Under the pieces are notes generated by a model. That model was given only the letters and a program-made list of their open reading frames with translations. It did no database searches and was not told the origin of the DNA. From NCBI RefSeq assembly GCF_052076145.1, contig NZ_CP197246.1, forward strand, positions 2,294,001 to 2,358,000: 64,000 nt of DNA, read 5' to 3'. Below are positions 16,830 through 25,106 of the stretch, piece by piece. The DNA is from Kitasatospora sp052076145. GTDB lineage: Bacteria; Actinomycetota; Actinomycetes; Streptomycetales; Streptomycetaceae. The first letter of the stretch is position 1. Each line of letters starts with the position of its first letter. The position numbers and the translations under genes are program-made.

Positions 16830-16836
16830 GCAAGGC

Positions 16837-16900
16837 CCCCGGGTGACGGTTCGGATGGTTCCGAACGTCTGACCCGCACCCCTGCCAGAAGGTTGTACGC
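16837..16900 (-). promoter_or_regulatory. Conserved upstream block, ECF-like promoter (copy 5)
   Basis: The third instance of the block. Minus-strand ACAACC (plus 16891-16896), 17-nt spacer, GTCAGA (plus 16868-16873). It lies between the copy 6 terminator and the copy 5 start, so it is positioned to drive the copy 5-copy 4 operon. Confidence 0.57.
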
Positions 16901-16908
16901 GTGCACGG

Positions 16909-16948
16909 AAAAAATTGCCGCCTCCCCCGCCGAAGCGGGGAAGGCGGC
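16909..16948 (-). terminator. Rho-independent terminator after array copy 6
   Basis: On the minus strand a 14-bp stem with one mismatch (GCCGCCTTCCCCGC against GCGGGGGAGGCGGC, TTCG tetraloop) is followed by AATTTTTT, about a dozen bases after the copy 6 stop codon. Confidence 0.85.
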
Positions 16949-16959
16949 ACCAGCAGGGC

Positions 16960-19776
16960 TTACTTGCTGAAGTAGCCGAAGAGGTCCGCGACGACCTGGG
17001 TCTGGCCGAGGAAGTTGTAGACGTCGAAGGACCCGTTCGCCCCGAGCGGCGTCGTCACGTGGTTCGGCACCGTCTTCCCCGCGAGGAAGTTGACGTTCGA
17101 CGTGCCCGGCTTCGCCGCGCCGTCCGCCCACACCGTCAGGTAACCACCCGCTGTAGAAGCCGTACTGGTCACGTTCAGGACCGCACCCGTCGCACCCGCC
17201 GGGGCGCCGCTCGCGACCGGCAGCGTCCCGCCCTGGCCCAGCGCGTGCTGACCCGCCGTACGGGTGTCCACCAGGCGGGTCGGGACGACGGGGGTGAAGA
17301 GCGAGGAGCCGGTCGGGCTGTAGTACCCGAAGAGGTCCGCGACGACCTGCGTGTGTCCGAACTTGTTGTAGATGCTGACCTTGCCGTCCGCGCCGATCGG
17401 CACCACCACCTGGTTCGCCACCGTCTGACCGGCCGTGAAGTTCAGGTTGGACGTCCCCGGGCGGGTGGTGCCACTCGCGAAGGCGGTGAGGTACCCGCCC
17501 GCATCAGCATCCGTGCTGGTCAGGTTGAGCACCGCGGCCGTCGCGTCCGCCGGCACGCCACCGACACCCCGCACCTGCACCGACGTGGTCGCATCCGGGC
17601 CCAGAGCCGTGGTGTGGCGGGTGTCGAGCAGGCGGGACGGCGCCAGAGCCGTGAAGCGGCTGCCGGTGCCGGACTGGTAGTAGCCCATCACGTCGACCAC
17701 GACGTCCGTGGCGCCGGAGAAGTTGTAGACCGTCACGTGGTCGCCCTGGCCGGTCGGGACGGTCACCAGGTTCGGGACGACCTGACCGGCCGTGAAGTTG
17801 ACGTTCGAGGTCGTCGGGCGGGGGGCACCCGTCGGGTAGACGCTCAGGTAGCCGCCCTGCGAGGGGTTGACCGCCGTGACGTTCAGGACGGCGGCGTCGG
17901 CGTGGCCGGAGGTGGTCGGGAGGTAGACGTCGACGGACTCGCCGGGGCCGATCCGGCGGATCCCGTTCATGCCGGGCTGCCGGGTGTCGAGCACCCGGGT
18001 CGGCGTGATCGGGGTGAAGCCGAGCTGCGCGTAGGCCACGTGCAGCTGCTTGGTGAGCGTCGCCGCACGGCCGCCCTGGTCGGAGACCTTCACGGTGACG
18101 GTGTAGTCGCCGGGCCGCGCATAGCTGTGGTGGGCGTAGCCGTAGGTGTTCACCGGGGAGCCGTCGCCGAAGTCGATCTCGTAGTGGTCGACGTACCAGG
18201 GGCTGGTGGTGCCCGTGGCGTCGAAGAGGTACCCGAGCGGCCCACCGCCCATCCCCCGGTCGTCGAGGGTGATCTTGGCGTCGGGCACGAGGTCGCCCGG
18301 CTCGTTGACCGTGATGTCGGACGCGACGTCGGCGGAGAGGGTGGCATCGGACTTGGTGTCCGCGACCGTCACCTTGACCCGGTACCTGCCCTTGTTCTGG
18401 TAGACGTGCTCAGCCTTCGGCGAGGTGGAGACGACCGGCGCGCTGCCGTCCCCGAAGTCGAAGGTGTAGGTGGCGGGGGTGGTCCAGTTCCACTGGACCG
18501 TCGCGGTCGCCGTCATGGCCAGCGGGTACGGGCCCCGAAGGTAGGGCACGCTCAGGCGCAGCCCGCTGAACGGCTGGAGCTCGACCGCGCCGCGGTCGTG
18601 GAAGCCGCCCGGCGAGTTGTCCACCTGCGGGTCGTCGACCCGGGCATGGCCGTAGAGGTCGGTCGCCAGCTCGCCGGGGGCCGAAGCGTCGGCCGAGTCG
18701 GTGGAGCCGGAGGCGGCGGTCGGGACGACGGAGGCGTTGGCGGAGCCGTCGAGGAGGAACTTCGGGGCCTCGCGCAGGTCGTGGGCGCCCTGCGTGGAGG
18801 CGGCGGTGAAGTCGGCGGGCTGCTGGTAGGTGGTGCCGCCCCAGGAGTACGCCGAGCCCTTGCCCAACGGGTGGAGCGTGTTGTAGTCGGCCTTGGTGCC
18901 GGTGACCGAGCCCGCCGAGACGGCGAGCTCCACGGAGTGCGCCGCGTCGACGAGCACGGGGTTGTCCGAGGCCGCGACGATGTTGTTCTCGACCGTCGCG
19001 TGGTCGGAGTTGCCCGCCAGGGAGATGCCGGTGCCGTGGCTGCAGACCACCGTGTTGCTGGTCACCACCGTGCCGGGGGCGTCCTTGACCAGGATGCCGG
19101 CCGGGCTGTTGGCCGTGACGGCGTTGGTGGTGACGACGGTGCCGGTCACTCCGGGGTCGACCACGATGCCGCCGCCCCCGGCGCCGCCGACGGCGTTGCG
19201 GCTCACGGTGGTCGCACTGGTGGTACCGGTGAGGCGGACGGCCGGGGAGGTGCCCCAGCCGCCCAGCACCGTGTTGCCGTCCAGGGTGACCCGCGCCGAG
19301 TCGGTGACCAGGATCGACTCCTGCGGCTGGTCGGCCAGGTAGAAGCCCTGCACCGTCACGTCGTGGACCCCGTCGAGCGAGAAGGCGTGCTTCTGACTGC
19401 CTCCCCCGAATGGGGCGGTGACGGCCGGGAGGTCCTCGTGACGCGGGTCGGGCCGGCCCTTGATGACGATCGGCTTGCCGGGCTCGCCGGAGTGCTTGAC
19501 GTCGACCTGCTCGACGTAGTCGCCCGCGCCGAAGTCGACCAGTACGGTCTGCCCGGCCGTGGCCGCGTCGACGCCGGCCTGGATGGTGCAGTACGGCTGC
19601 ACCTCGGTGCCCTGGCCAGCGTCGGAGCAGTGCGCGGCCGGATCGTCGGAGACGTACAGCGTAGAGGCGGCCGAGCCCACGGCGACGGCGGGCAGCGTCC
19701 AGCCCATCCCGGCGAGCCCGGTGGAGGCGACGACGACTGCGGCGGCCAGCTGACGGCGGCGGCGTATGGATGACAC
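16960..19776 (-). CDS. Secreted beta-helix/PKD/LDTR-repeat protein, array copy 6
   Basis: A 938-residue paralog and the first of the array in transcription order. GTG 19776 gives (M)SSIRRRRQLAAAVVVASTGLAGMG with GGGGGA upstream. Cleavage is likely after LPAVA. The beta-helix region opens CSDAGQGTEVQPYCTIQAGVDAA and carries HDVTVQGFYL, SARVTLDGNTV, GTVVTTNAV and GTVVTSNTVV ladder strands. Two PKD-like domains (YTFDFGDGSAPVV and YEIDFGDGSPVN) are followed by three LDTR repeats ending GYFSK. It is isolated by the opp terminator upstream and its own terminator downstream, so it must have its own promoter, but the conserved block of copies 1, 3 and 5 is not present before it. Function unknown. Confidence 0.85.
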   Translation of the reverse strand: MSSIRRRRQLAAAVVVASTGLAGMGWTLPAVAVGSAASTLYVSDDPAAHCSDAGQGTEVQPYCTIQAGVDAATAGQTVLVDFGAGDYVEQVDVKHSGEPGKPIVIKGRPDPRHEDLPAVTAPFGGGSQKHAFSLDGVHDVTVQGFYLADQPQESILVTDSARVTLDGNTVLGGWGTSPAVRLTGTTSATTVSRNAVGGAGGGGIVVDPGVTGTVVTTNAVTANSPAGILVKDAPGTVVTSNTVVCSHGTGISLAGNSDHATVENNIVAASDNPVLVDAAHSVELAVSAGSVTGTKADYNTLHPLGKGSAYSWGGTTYQQPADFTAASTQGAHDLREAPKFLLDGSANASVVPTAASGSTDSADASAPGELATDLYGHARVDDPQVDNSPGGFHDRGAVELQPFSGLRLSVPYLRGPYPLAMTATATVQWNWTTPATYTFDFGDGSAPVVSTSPKAEHVYQNKGRYRVKVTVADTKSDATLSADVASDITVNEPGDLVPDAKITLDDRGMGGGPLGYLFDATGTTSPWYVDHYEIDFGDGSPVNTYGYAHHSYARPGDYTVTVKVSDQGGRAATLTKQLHVAYAQLGFTPITPTRVLDTRQPGMNGIRRIGPGESVDVYLPTTSGHADAAVLNVTAVNPSQGGYLSVYPTGAPRPTTSNVNFTAGQVVPNLVTVPTGQGDHVTVYNFSGATDVVVDVMGYYQSGTGSRFTALAPSRLLDTRHTTALGPDATTSVQVRGVGGVPADATAAVLNLTSTDADAGGYLTAFASGTTRPGTSNLNFTAGQTVANQVVVPIGADGKVSIYNKFGHTQVVADLFGYYSPTGSSLFTPVVPTRLVDTRTAGQHALGQGGTLPVASGAPAGATGAVLNVTSTASTAGGYLTVWADGAAKPGTSNVNFLAGKTVPNHVTTPLGANGSFDVYNFLGQTQVVADLFGYFSK

Positions 19777-19874
19777 GAGAGTTCCCCCGAGGAGCGGTAC
19801 GGAGCACGACCGGCGGTGCGGTGACAGGTTTAGCAGCAGGTCAGCGGACCCGACAGGGCGGGGGTATGCGCACG

Positions 19875-19914
19875 AAAAGGCGGGCGGGGCGTCTGTTGCG
19901 ACGCCCCGCCCGCC
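19875..19914 (-). terminator. Terminator of the opp operon
   Basis: A 15-bp perfect stem (GGCGGGCGGGGCGTC and its complement, 6-nt loop) is followed on the minus strand by TTTT, 20 bases after the oppF stop. It separates the transporter operon from the six-gene array. Confidence 0.85.
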
Positions 19915-19933
19915 CTCGTACGGCGACTGCGGG

Positions 19934-20968
19934 CTACTCGGGAGCGTTCTCCGGGAAGTGGCAGGCGACCTGGTGCCCGGCCTTGGCCACGACCAGCGGC
20001 GGCTCGTCGGAGGCGCAGATGTCCTGCGCCTTCCAGCAGCGGGTGCGGAAGCGGCAGCCGCTGGGCGGGTTGATCGGCGACGGCACGTCACCGGTCAGCA
20101 GGATGCGCTCGCGCGCCTCCTTGCGGCGCGGGTCCGGCGTCGGCACGGCGGACATCAGCGCGTTGGTGTACGGGTGCATCGGCGTCTTGTACAGCGAGTC
20201 GCGGTCGGCGATCTCGACGACCTTGCCCAGGTACATGACGGCGACGCGGTCCGAGACGTGCCGGACGACCGAGAGGTCGTGCGCGATGATCAGGTAGGTG
20301 AGGCCGAGCTCCTTCTGGAGGTCGTCCAGCAGGTTCACCACCTGGGCCTGGATCGAGACGTCCAGTGCCGAGACCGGCTCGTCCGCGACGATCATCTTCG
20401 GCTTGAGCGCGAGCGCGCGGGCGATGCCGATGCGCTGGCGCTGGCCGCCGGAGAACTCGTGCGGGTAGCGGTTGTAGTGCTCGGGGCTCAGGCCGCAGAG
20501 CTCCAGCAGCTCCTGGACGGTCTTCTTGATGCCGCCCTCGGTCGCCACCTTCTGCAGCCGGAACGGCGCGCCGACGATGGTGCCGACGGTGTGCCGGGGG
20601 TTGAGCGAGGAGTACGGGTCCTGGAAGATCATCTGGATGTCGCGGCGCAGCGGGCGCATGGCCGAGACACCCAGGTGGGTGATGTCGTTGCCGTCGAACT
20701 CGATCTTCCCGGCGGTCGGCTCGTCGAGTCGGGTGACGAGACGGCCCATGGTGGACTTGCCACAGCCCGACTCGCCGACCACGCCGAGGGTCTCGCCGGC
20801 GTTGACCGTGAAGTCGATGCCGTCGACGGCCCGGATCGCGCCGGACTGCCGGCGCAGCAGGCCCTTGGTGATCGGGAAGTGCCTGGTCAGGCCGGTCACC
20901 CGGAGCAGCGGCTCGCGATCGGCGGCCGGGGAGGGCGAGGGGATGGTCGCCGTCTGACTGTCCGTCAT
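19934..20968 (-). CDS. oppF: Oligopeptide/dipeptide ABC transporter ATPase (OppF type)
   Basis: A 344-residue nucleotide-binding subunit that powers peptide import with OppD. Walker A is GESGCGKST at residues 65-73, the Q-loop is MIFQDPYSSLNPR, the ABC signature SGGQRQR is at 173-179, Walker B MIVADEP is at 192-198, and the H-loop is LIIAHDLSVV. The C-terminal PINPPSGCRFRTRC...C...C segment is the four-cysteine element found in Opp/Dpp ATPases, which can bind an Fe-S cluster in some homologs. It is the last gene of the operon, about 58 bp after oppD. OppF is distinguished from OppD by its order and the HFPITKGLLRRQ start; the substrate (oligopeptide or other) is not determined. Confidence 0.92.
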   Translation of the reverse strand: MTDSQTATIPSPSPAADREPLLRVTGLTRHFPITKGLLRRQSGAIRAVDGIDFTVNAGETLGVVGESGCGKSTMGRLVTRLDEPTAGKIEFDGNDITHLGVSAMRPLRRDIQMIFQDPYSSLNPRHTVGTIVGAPFRLQKVATEGGIKKTVQELLELCGLSPEHYNRYPHEFSGGQRQRIGIARALALKPKMIVADEPVSALDVSIQAQVVNLLDDLQKELGLTYLIIAHDLSVVRHVSDRVAVMYLGKVVEIADRDSLYKTPMHPYTNALMSAVPTPDPRRKEARERILLTGDVPSPINPPSGCRFRTRCWKAQDICASDEPPLVVAKAGHQVACHFPENAPE

Positions 20969-21026
20969 GAGGTTTCTCCAAACAGGTGGTGCACAGTCAC
21001 AGCCAGGTCGTGCTCGACTGCGGCGG

Positions 21027-22112
21027 TCACAGCCGGGGCGCGATCTCGTCGGCGAAGATCCGGTGCCGGTCGGCCACCGGGAGGTGGCAGGACGCGAAGT
21101 GGCCGGGGGCCGCCTCCGCGAGCACCGGGAGCTCGCTGCTGGAGCGGCCTTCGGTCAGCTCCGCGTACGGGCAGCGCGGGTGGAAGGCGCAGCCCGAGGG
21201 CACGTTGATCAGGCTGGGCGGGGTGCCCTTGACGGGGATGAGCCGGTCCTGCAGCTCACGGTCCAGGCGCGGCATCGAGCCGAGCAGGCCCCAGGTGTAC
21301 GGGTGCTCGGGGGCCTCGAAGACCTGGGCGGCCGGGCCGCGCTCGACGGACTTGCCGCCGTACATCACCAGGATGTCGTCGGCCAGCTCGGCGACGACGC
21401 CCAGGTCGTGGGTGATGATGATGACGGCGGAGCCGAACTCCTTCTGCAGATCCCGGATGAGGTCGAGGATCTGCGCCTGGACGGTGACGTCCAGGGCGGT
21501 GGTCGGCTCGTCGGCGATCAGCAGCGAGGGGTCGTTGACCAGGGCCATCGCGATCATGGCGCGCTGGCGCATGCCGCCGGAGAACTCGTGCGGGTAGGCG
21601 TCCACGCGCTTGTCGGGCTGCGGGATTCCGACGCGGTCGAGCATCTCGATCGCGCGGGCGCGGGCCTGCTTCTTGTTGACGCCCGAGTGGTGGGCGCGGT
21701 AGCCCTCCATGATCTGGGCGCCGACCGAGTAGTACGGGTGCATCGCGGTCAGCGGGTCCTGGAAGATCATCGCCATCTTCTGGCCGCGCAGCTTGCGCAC
21801 GTGGTCCGGGTCGGCGGAGACGAGCTCCTCGCCGTCCAGCCAGACCTCGCCGGTGATCTTCGGGGCGCCGCGCTTGGTGCCGGTGCGGTGCAGACCCATG
21901 ATCGAGAGCGAGGTGACCGACTTCCCGGAGCCGGACTCGCCGACGATGCCGAGGGTCTTGCCCTTCTCCAGGTTGAAGCTCAGCCCGTCGACGGACTTGA
22001 CCAGGCCGTCGTCGGTGGGGAAGTGCACCCGCAGGTCGCGGACGGAGAGGAAGCTGCCCGGACCGTCGGCCTTGGCCGTGCTGAGTGCGGAGGTGGACTC
22101 GGTCTTGCTCAT
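21027..22112 (-). CDS. oppD: Oligopeptide/dipeptide ABC transporter ATPase (OppD type)
   Basis: A 361-residue ATPase subunit and partner of OppF. Walker A GESGSGKS is at residues 58-65, the signature SGGMRQR at 178-184, Walker B LLIADEP at 197-203, and the H-loop is VIIITHDLGVV. The C-terminal NVPSGCAFHPRCPYAEL cysteine element is present. The GTPSLINVPSG stretch is typical of OppD/DppD. The start codon overlaps the oppB stop by four bases (ATGA), showing translational coupling. Together with OppF it forms the asymmetric ATPase pair of a type-I importer. Confidence 0.93.
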   Translation of the reverse strand: MSKTESTSALSTAKADGPGSFLSVRDLRVHFPTDDGLVKSVDGLSFNLEKGKTLGIVGESGSGKSVTSLSIMGLHRTGTKRGAPKITGEVWLDGEELVSADPDHVRKLRGQKMAMIFQDPLTAMHPYYSVGAQIMEGYRAHHSGVNKKQARARAIEMLDRVGIPQPDKRVDAYPHEFSGGMRQRAMIAMALVNDPSLLIADEPTTALDVTVQAQILDLIRDLQKEFGSAVIIITHDLGVVAELADDILVMYGGKSVERGPAAQVFEAPEHPYTWGLLGSMPRLDRELQDRLIPVKGTPPSLINVPSGCAFHPRCPYAELTEGRSSSELPVLAEAAPGHFASCHLPVADRHRIFADEIAPRL

Positions 22113-23107
22113 GACAGCCTCACCCGAGGATCGACAACGGCGTACAACACGTCAACCACGAGGTTCGCCAGGATGATGAAGAAACCGGCGAAGAGTGTGA
22201 CACCCATGATCACCGGGAGGTCGCTGGAGCTGATCGCGGCGACCGCCTCGTAGCCGAGGCCACGGAAGTTGAAGGTGGTCTCGGTGAGCACCGCGCCGCC
22301 GATCAGGCCGCCGAGGTCCATACCGAAGACGGTGAGGATCGGGGTGAGGGTCGAGCGCATGGCGTGCTTGCCGATGACCGTCCGCTCGCCGAGGCCCTTG
22401 GCCCGTGCGGTGCGGATGTAGTCCTCGCCGAGGACGTCCAGCAGCGTGGCCCGGGTGAGCCGGGCGTACGTCGCCGAGAAGAGGAAGGCGAGGGTGATCC
22501 AGGGGAGCACCAGGTTCTCGAACCACATGACGGGGTCGTCGCTGAAGTTCACGTAGCTGTTGGGGAACCAGCCGAGTTGGTGCACGAAGATCGCCAGGGC
22601 GACCAGACCGGTGAAGTACATCGGCAGCGACACACCGGCGAGCGCGGTGGTCATCGTGATGCGGTCCAGCGCGGTGCGCCGCTTGAGGGCGGAGATCACG
22701 CCGGTGCCGACACCGAGGATGAGCCAGAGGACCGACGCGCCGGAGGCGAGCGAAGCGGTGACGCCCAGGCGGTCCAGCAGGACCGGCCAGACTTCCTGCT
22801 CGGTCTTGAAGGAGTAACCGAAGCACGGTGCGGAGCAGTGGGTGACGTCCACACCGGTGCTGTAGTCACGCCCGACGAACAGGCCCTTGAGGAAGAGCAG
22901 GTACTGCTCGACGATCGACTTGTCGAGACCCATCTTGTGCCGGATTCCCTCGACCGCGACCTTGTCGGCGATCTTGCCGACGTAGAGCAGGGCCGGGTCC
23001 GTCCCGGTGAGCTTCGGCACCATGAAGAAGATGCCGAAGGTGACCATCGAGACCACCAGCAGCATGGCGACGACGTTGACAAGCCGTCGAATGAAATACA
23101 CGAGCAT
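22109..23107 (-). CDS. oppB: Oligopeptide ABC transporter permease (OppB type)
   Basis: A 332-residue membrane permease. It begins MLVYFIRRLVNVVAMLLVVSMV, the typical OppB first helix with FGIFFMVPKLTGTDP after it, and has about six transmembrane segments. A large extracytoplasmic loop carries two cysteines (HCSAPCFGYSF). The cytoplasmic EAA loop is DYIRTARAKGLGERTVIGKHA, which contacts the ATPases. It follows the solute-binding protein gene, with a stable hairpin in between, and overlaps oppD. Confidence 0.93.
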   Translation of the reverse strand: MLVYFIRRLVNVVAMLLVVSMVTFGIFFMVPKLTGTDPALLYVGKIADKVAVEGIRHKMGLDKSIVEQYLLFLKGLFVGRDYSTGVDVTHCSAPCFGYSFKTEQEVWPVLLDRLGVTASLASGASVLWLILGVGTGVISALKRRTALDRITMTTALAGVSLPMYFTGLVALAIFVHQLGWFPNSYVNFSDDPVMWFENLVLPWITLAFLFSATYARLTRATLLDVLGEDYIRTARAKGLGERTVIGKHAMRSTLTPILTVFGMDLGGLIGGAVLTETTFNFRGLGYEAVAAISSSDLPVIMGVTLFAGFFIILANLVVDVLYAVVDPRVRLS

Positions 23108-23127
23108 TGCGGTCGGCGCCGCCGGGC

Positions 23128-23161
23128 GCCGGCCGGTCCTCCTGTGGGAGTCCCGGCCGGC
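23128..23161 (-). terminator. Intercistronic hairpin between oppA and oppB
   Basis: A 9-bp perfect palindromic stem (GCCGGCCGG / CCGGCCGGC) with an inner TCC/GGA pairing lies in the 119-bp gap and has no U-tract. Such hairpins after binding-protein genes often reduce read-through or stabilise the upstream mRNA, so that more binding protein than permease is made. Confidence 0.5.
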
Positions 23162-23226
23162 CCCGGCGAAGCCCTCACCTGCCCTTCGGACTAGCTGAGC
23201 GAAACTACGGAAGCGGGCGGTGGTAC

Positions 23227-24996
23227 TTACTTGCCGTCGGAGACGCCGAGGGCCTGGAAGTCCACCTCGCCGAAGGCGTCGGTGACGTACACGTTGGTCA
23301 GGCGCGGGTTGCGGTAGTTAAGCGCCTTGTCGGCCACGATCGGCAGCCAGACCGCCATGTCGGTGACCTTGTGGTTGATCTGCTTGTAGATGTCGGCAGC
23401 CTTGGTGGCGTCCGTCTCGACGGCGGCCTTGTCGAACAGCGCGTTGATCGCCGGGTCGTCGATCTCCGGGTAGTTGCTGTTGCCGTTCTTCTCGATGAAG
23501 CGGCCGTCCATGAGCGGCTGCATGTAGCCGGAGCCGTTCGGGTAGTCGGCGCCCCAGCCGGCGACCATCAGGCCGTAGCCCTTGCTGTGCACGACGTCCG
23601 GCGCACCGATGACGGAGGGCAGCAGCTTGCCGTCGTACTGGTCGACGGTGACATCCACGTTGATCGCCTTGAGGGCGGTCTGGAGGGCGACGGCGGAGTC
23701 GACCTCCTTCTTCTTGTTGCCACGCACCGCGATGGTGGTCTTGAAGCCGTCAGCCTTGCCACAGGCGGCGAGCTCGGACTTGGCCTTGGCCACGTCCGGC
23801 TTGCCCTTGGTCAGGTTGAACGGGTCGTAGTCGTCCGAGCCCAGGATGTTCGGGGGCAGCATCGAGCCGAACAGCGAACCGGCCGTGGCGCCGCCACGCG
23901 CGGTCTGCAGCGCGGTGGTGTCGGCCGCGAACAGGACGGCGTTGCGGCAGTGGATGTTGTCGAACGGCGCGACCTTCTGGGAGATCGCGATGAAGCGGAT
24001 GAAGCCGTTGTACGGGTCGTCCGTGCGGGCCTTGAGATCCGGGTTCTGGAGGACCTTGATCTGGGCGGCCTGCGAGAGACCGGTCTGCGACCAGTCGAGG
24101 TCGGCGGTGCCGTCCAGCTCGCGCTGGTCCATGTCGTCGGCGTTGGTGGTGACGGTCAGCTTGACGACGTCCGGCAGGGCCTTGCGGAACGGGTCGGAGG
24201 CCGGGTCCCAGTTCTCGTTGCGGACGAGCTCGTAGGACTTGCCCGCCTGCGCGGTCTTGAACTTGTACGGGCCCGAGGAGACCGGGTGGTCACCGTACTT
24301 GGAGCCGGTGTCCAGCTTCTGCGGCACGGGCGCGGCGCTGCCCATCGCGAGCAGGTACGGGAAGGAGGAGTCCGCCGTCTTGAGCGAGAAGACGATGGTG
24401 GAGTCGTCCGGGGTCGCGACGGACTTGAGGCCCAGCTTGTCCGGGGCGGTGTCCGTGTACGGGCCCTTGTAGTTCTGGCCCTGGTCCAGCGAGTTGATCA
24501 GGTACGTCGGGCCGCCGGAGATGACGTCCTGCGCGAAGATGCGCTCGATGCCGTACTTGATGTCCTTCGAGGTGATGGCGGAGCCGTCCTCGAACTTCAG
24601 GCCGCTCTTCAGCTTGAAGGTGTAGGTCTTGCCGTCGGCGGAGATCTCCGGCTTGGCGGTGGCCAGGTCGGGGACGAGGGCCAGGCCGTCCTTGCCCGGC
24701 TTGCCGTCGAAGGCGAGCAGGGTGCGGGCGTAGTAGCGCTCGAAGTTCCACACCGAGGCGTAGTAGGCGCGGCCCGGGTCCATCGAGTCGGCGTCGGTGC
24801 TCGTCCAGAGGTTGAGCGTGCCGCCCTTCTTGTCGGAGGGGTTCAGCACCTTGTCGACAGCGGCGTTGAAGCCGCCCGCCGCCGAGGTGGAGGCCCCGCC
24901 GGTGGAGCCGGTGCCCTTGGAGCCGCCACAGGCCGAGGTGGTGAGAGCCAGCGTCGCCACCAGGGCGGCGGCCGCGAGCGTCCGGTTTCGCGTCAT
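23227..24996 (-). CDS. oppA: Oligopeptide-binding lipoprotein (OppA type)
   Basis: A 589-residue extracytoplasmic solute-binding protein of SBP family 5. The signal peptide MTRNRTLAAAALVATLALTTSAC ends in a lipobox with the lipidated cysteine at position 23. The mature protein has the family hallmarks: GGTLNLWTSTDADSMDPGRAYY near the N-terminus, FKLKSGLKFEDGSAITSKDIKYGIERIF, and LVRNENWDPASDPFRKALPD. ATG 24996 follows a strong GGAGGAA site. The gene lies second in the operon, between the two permease genes, which is not the commonest opp order. Ligand unknown; peptides are likely by family. Confidence 0.93.
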   Translation of the reverse strand: MTRNRTLAAAALVATLALTTSACGGSKGTGSTGGASTSAAGGFNAAVDKVLNPSDKKGGTLNLWTSTDADSMDPGRAYYASVWNFERYYARTLLAFDGKPGKDGLALVPDLATAKPEISADGKTYTFKLKSGLKFEDGSAITSKDIKYGIERIFAQDVISGGPTYLINSLDQGQNYKGPYTDTAPDKLGLKSVATPDDSTIVFSLKTADSSFPYLLAMGSAAPVPQKLDTGSKYGDHPVSSGPYKFKTAQAGKSYELVRNENWDPASDPFRKALPDVVKLTVTTNADDMDQRELDGTADLDWSQTGLSQAAQIKVLQNPDLKARTDDPYNGFIRFIAISQKVAPFDNIHCRNAVLFAADTTALQTARGGATAGSLFGSMLPPNILGSDDYDPFNLTKGKPDVAKAKSELAACGKADGFKTTIAVRGNKKKEVDSAVALQTALKAINVDVTVDQYDGKLLPSVIGAPDVVHSKGYGLMVAGWGADYPNGSGYMQPLMDGRFIEKNGNSNYPEIDDPAINALFDKAAVETDATKAADIYKQINHKVTDMAVWLPIVADKALNYRNPRLTNVYVTDAFGEVDFQALGVSDGK

Positions 24997-25106
24997 GGGT
25001 ACTGATTCCTCCTGGAGAAGTGCGGGCCTGAACGGTCCGCCGGGGGTGGTGAAACCCCCGAGACAGTGGGATCGGCCGAGCCGATCGGGGGTGCCGTGAT
25101 GCGGGC

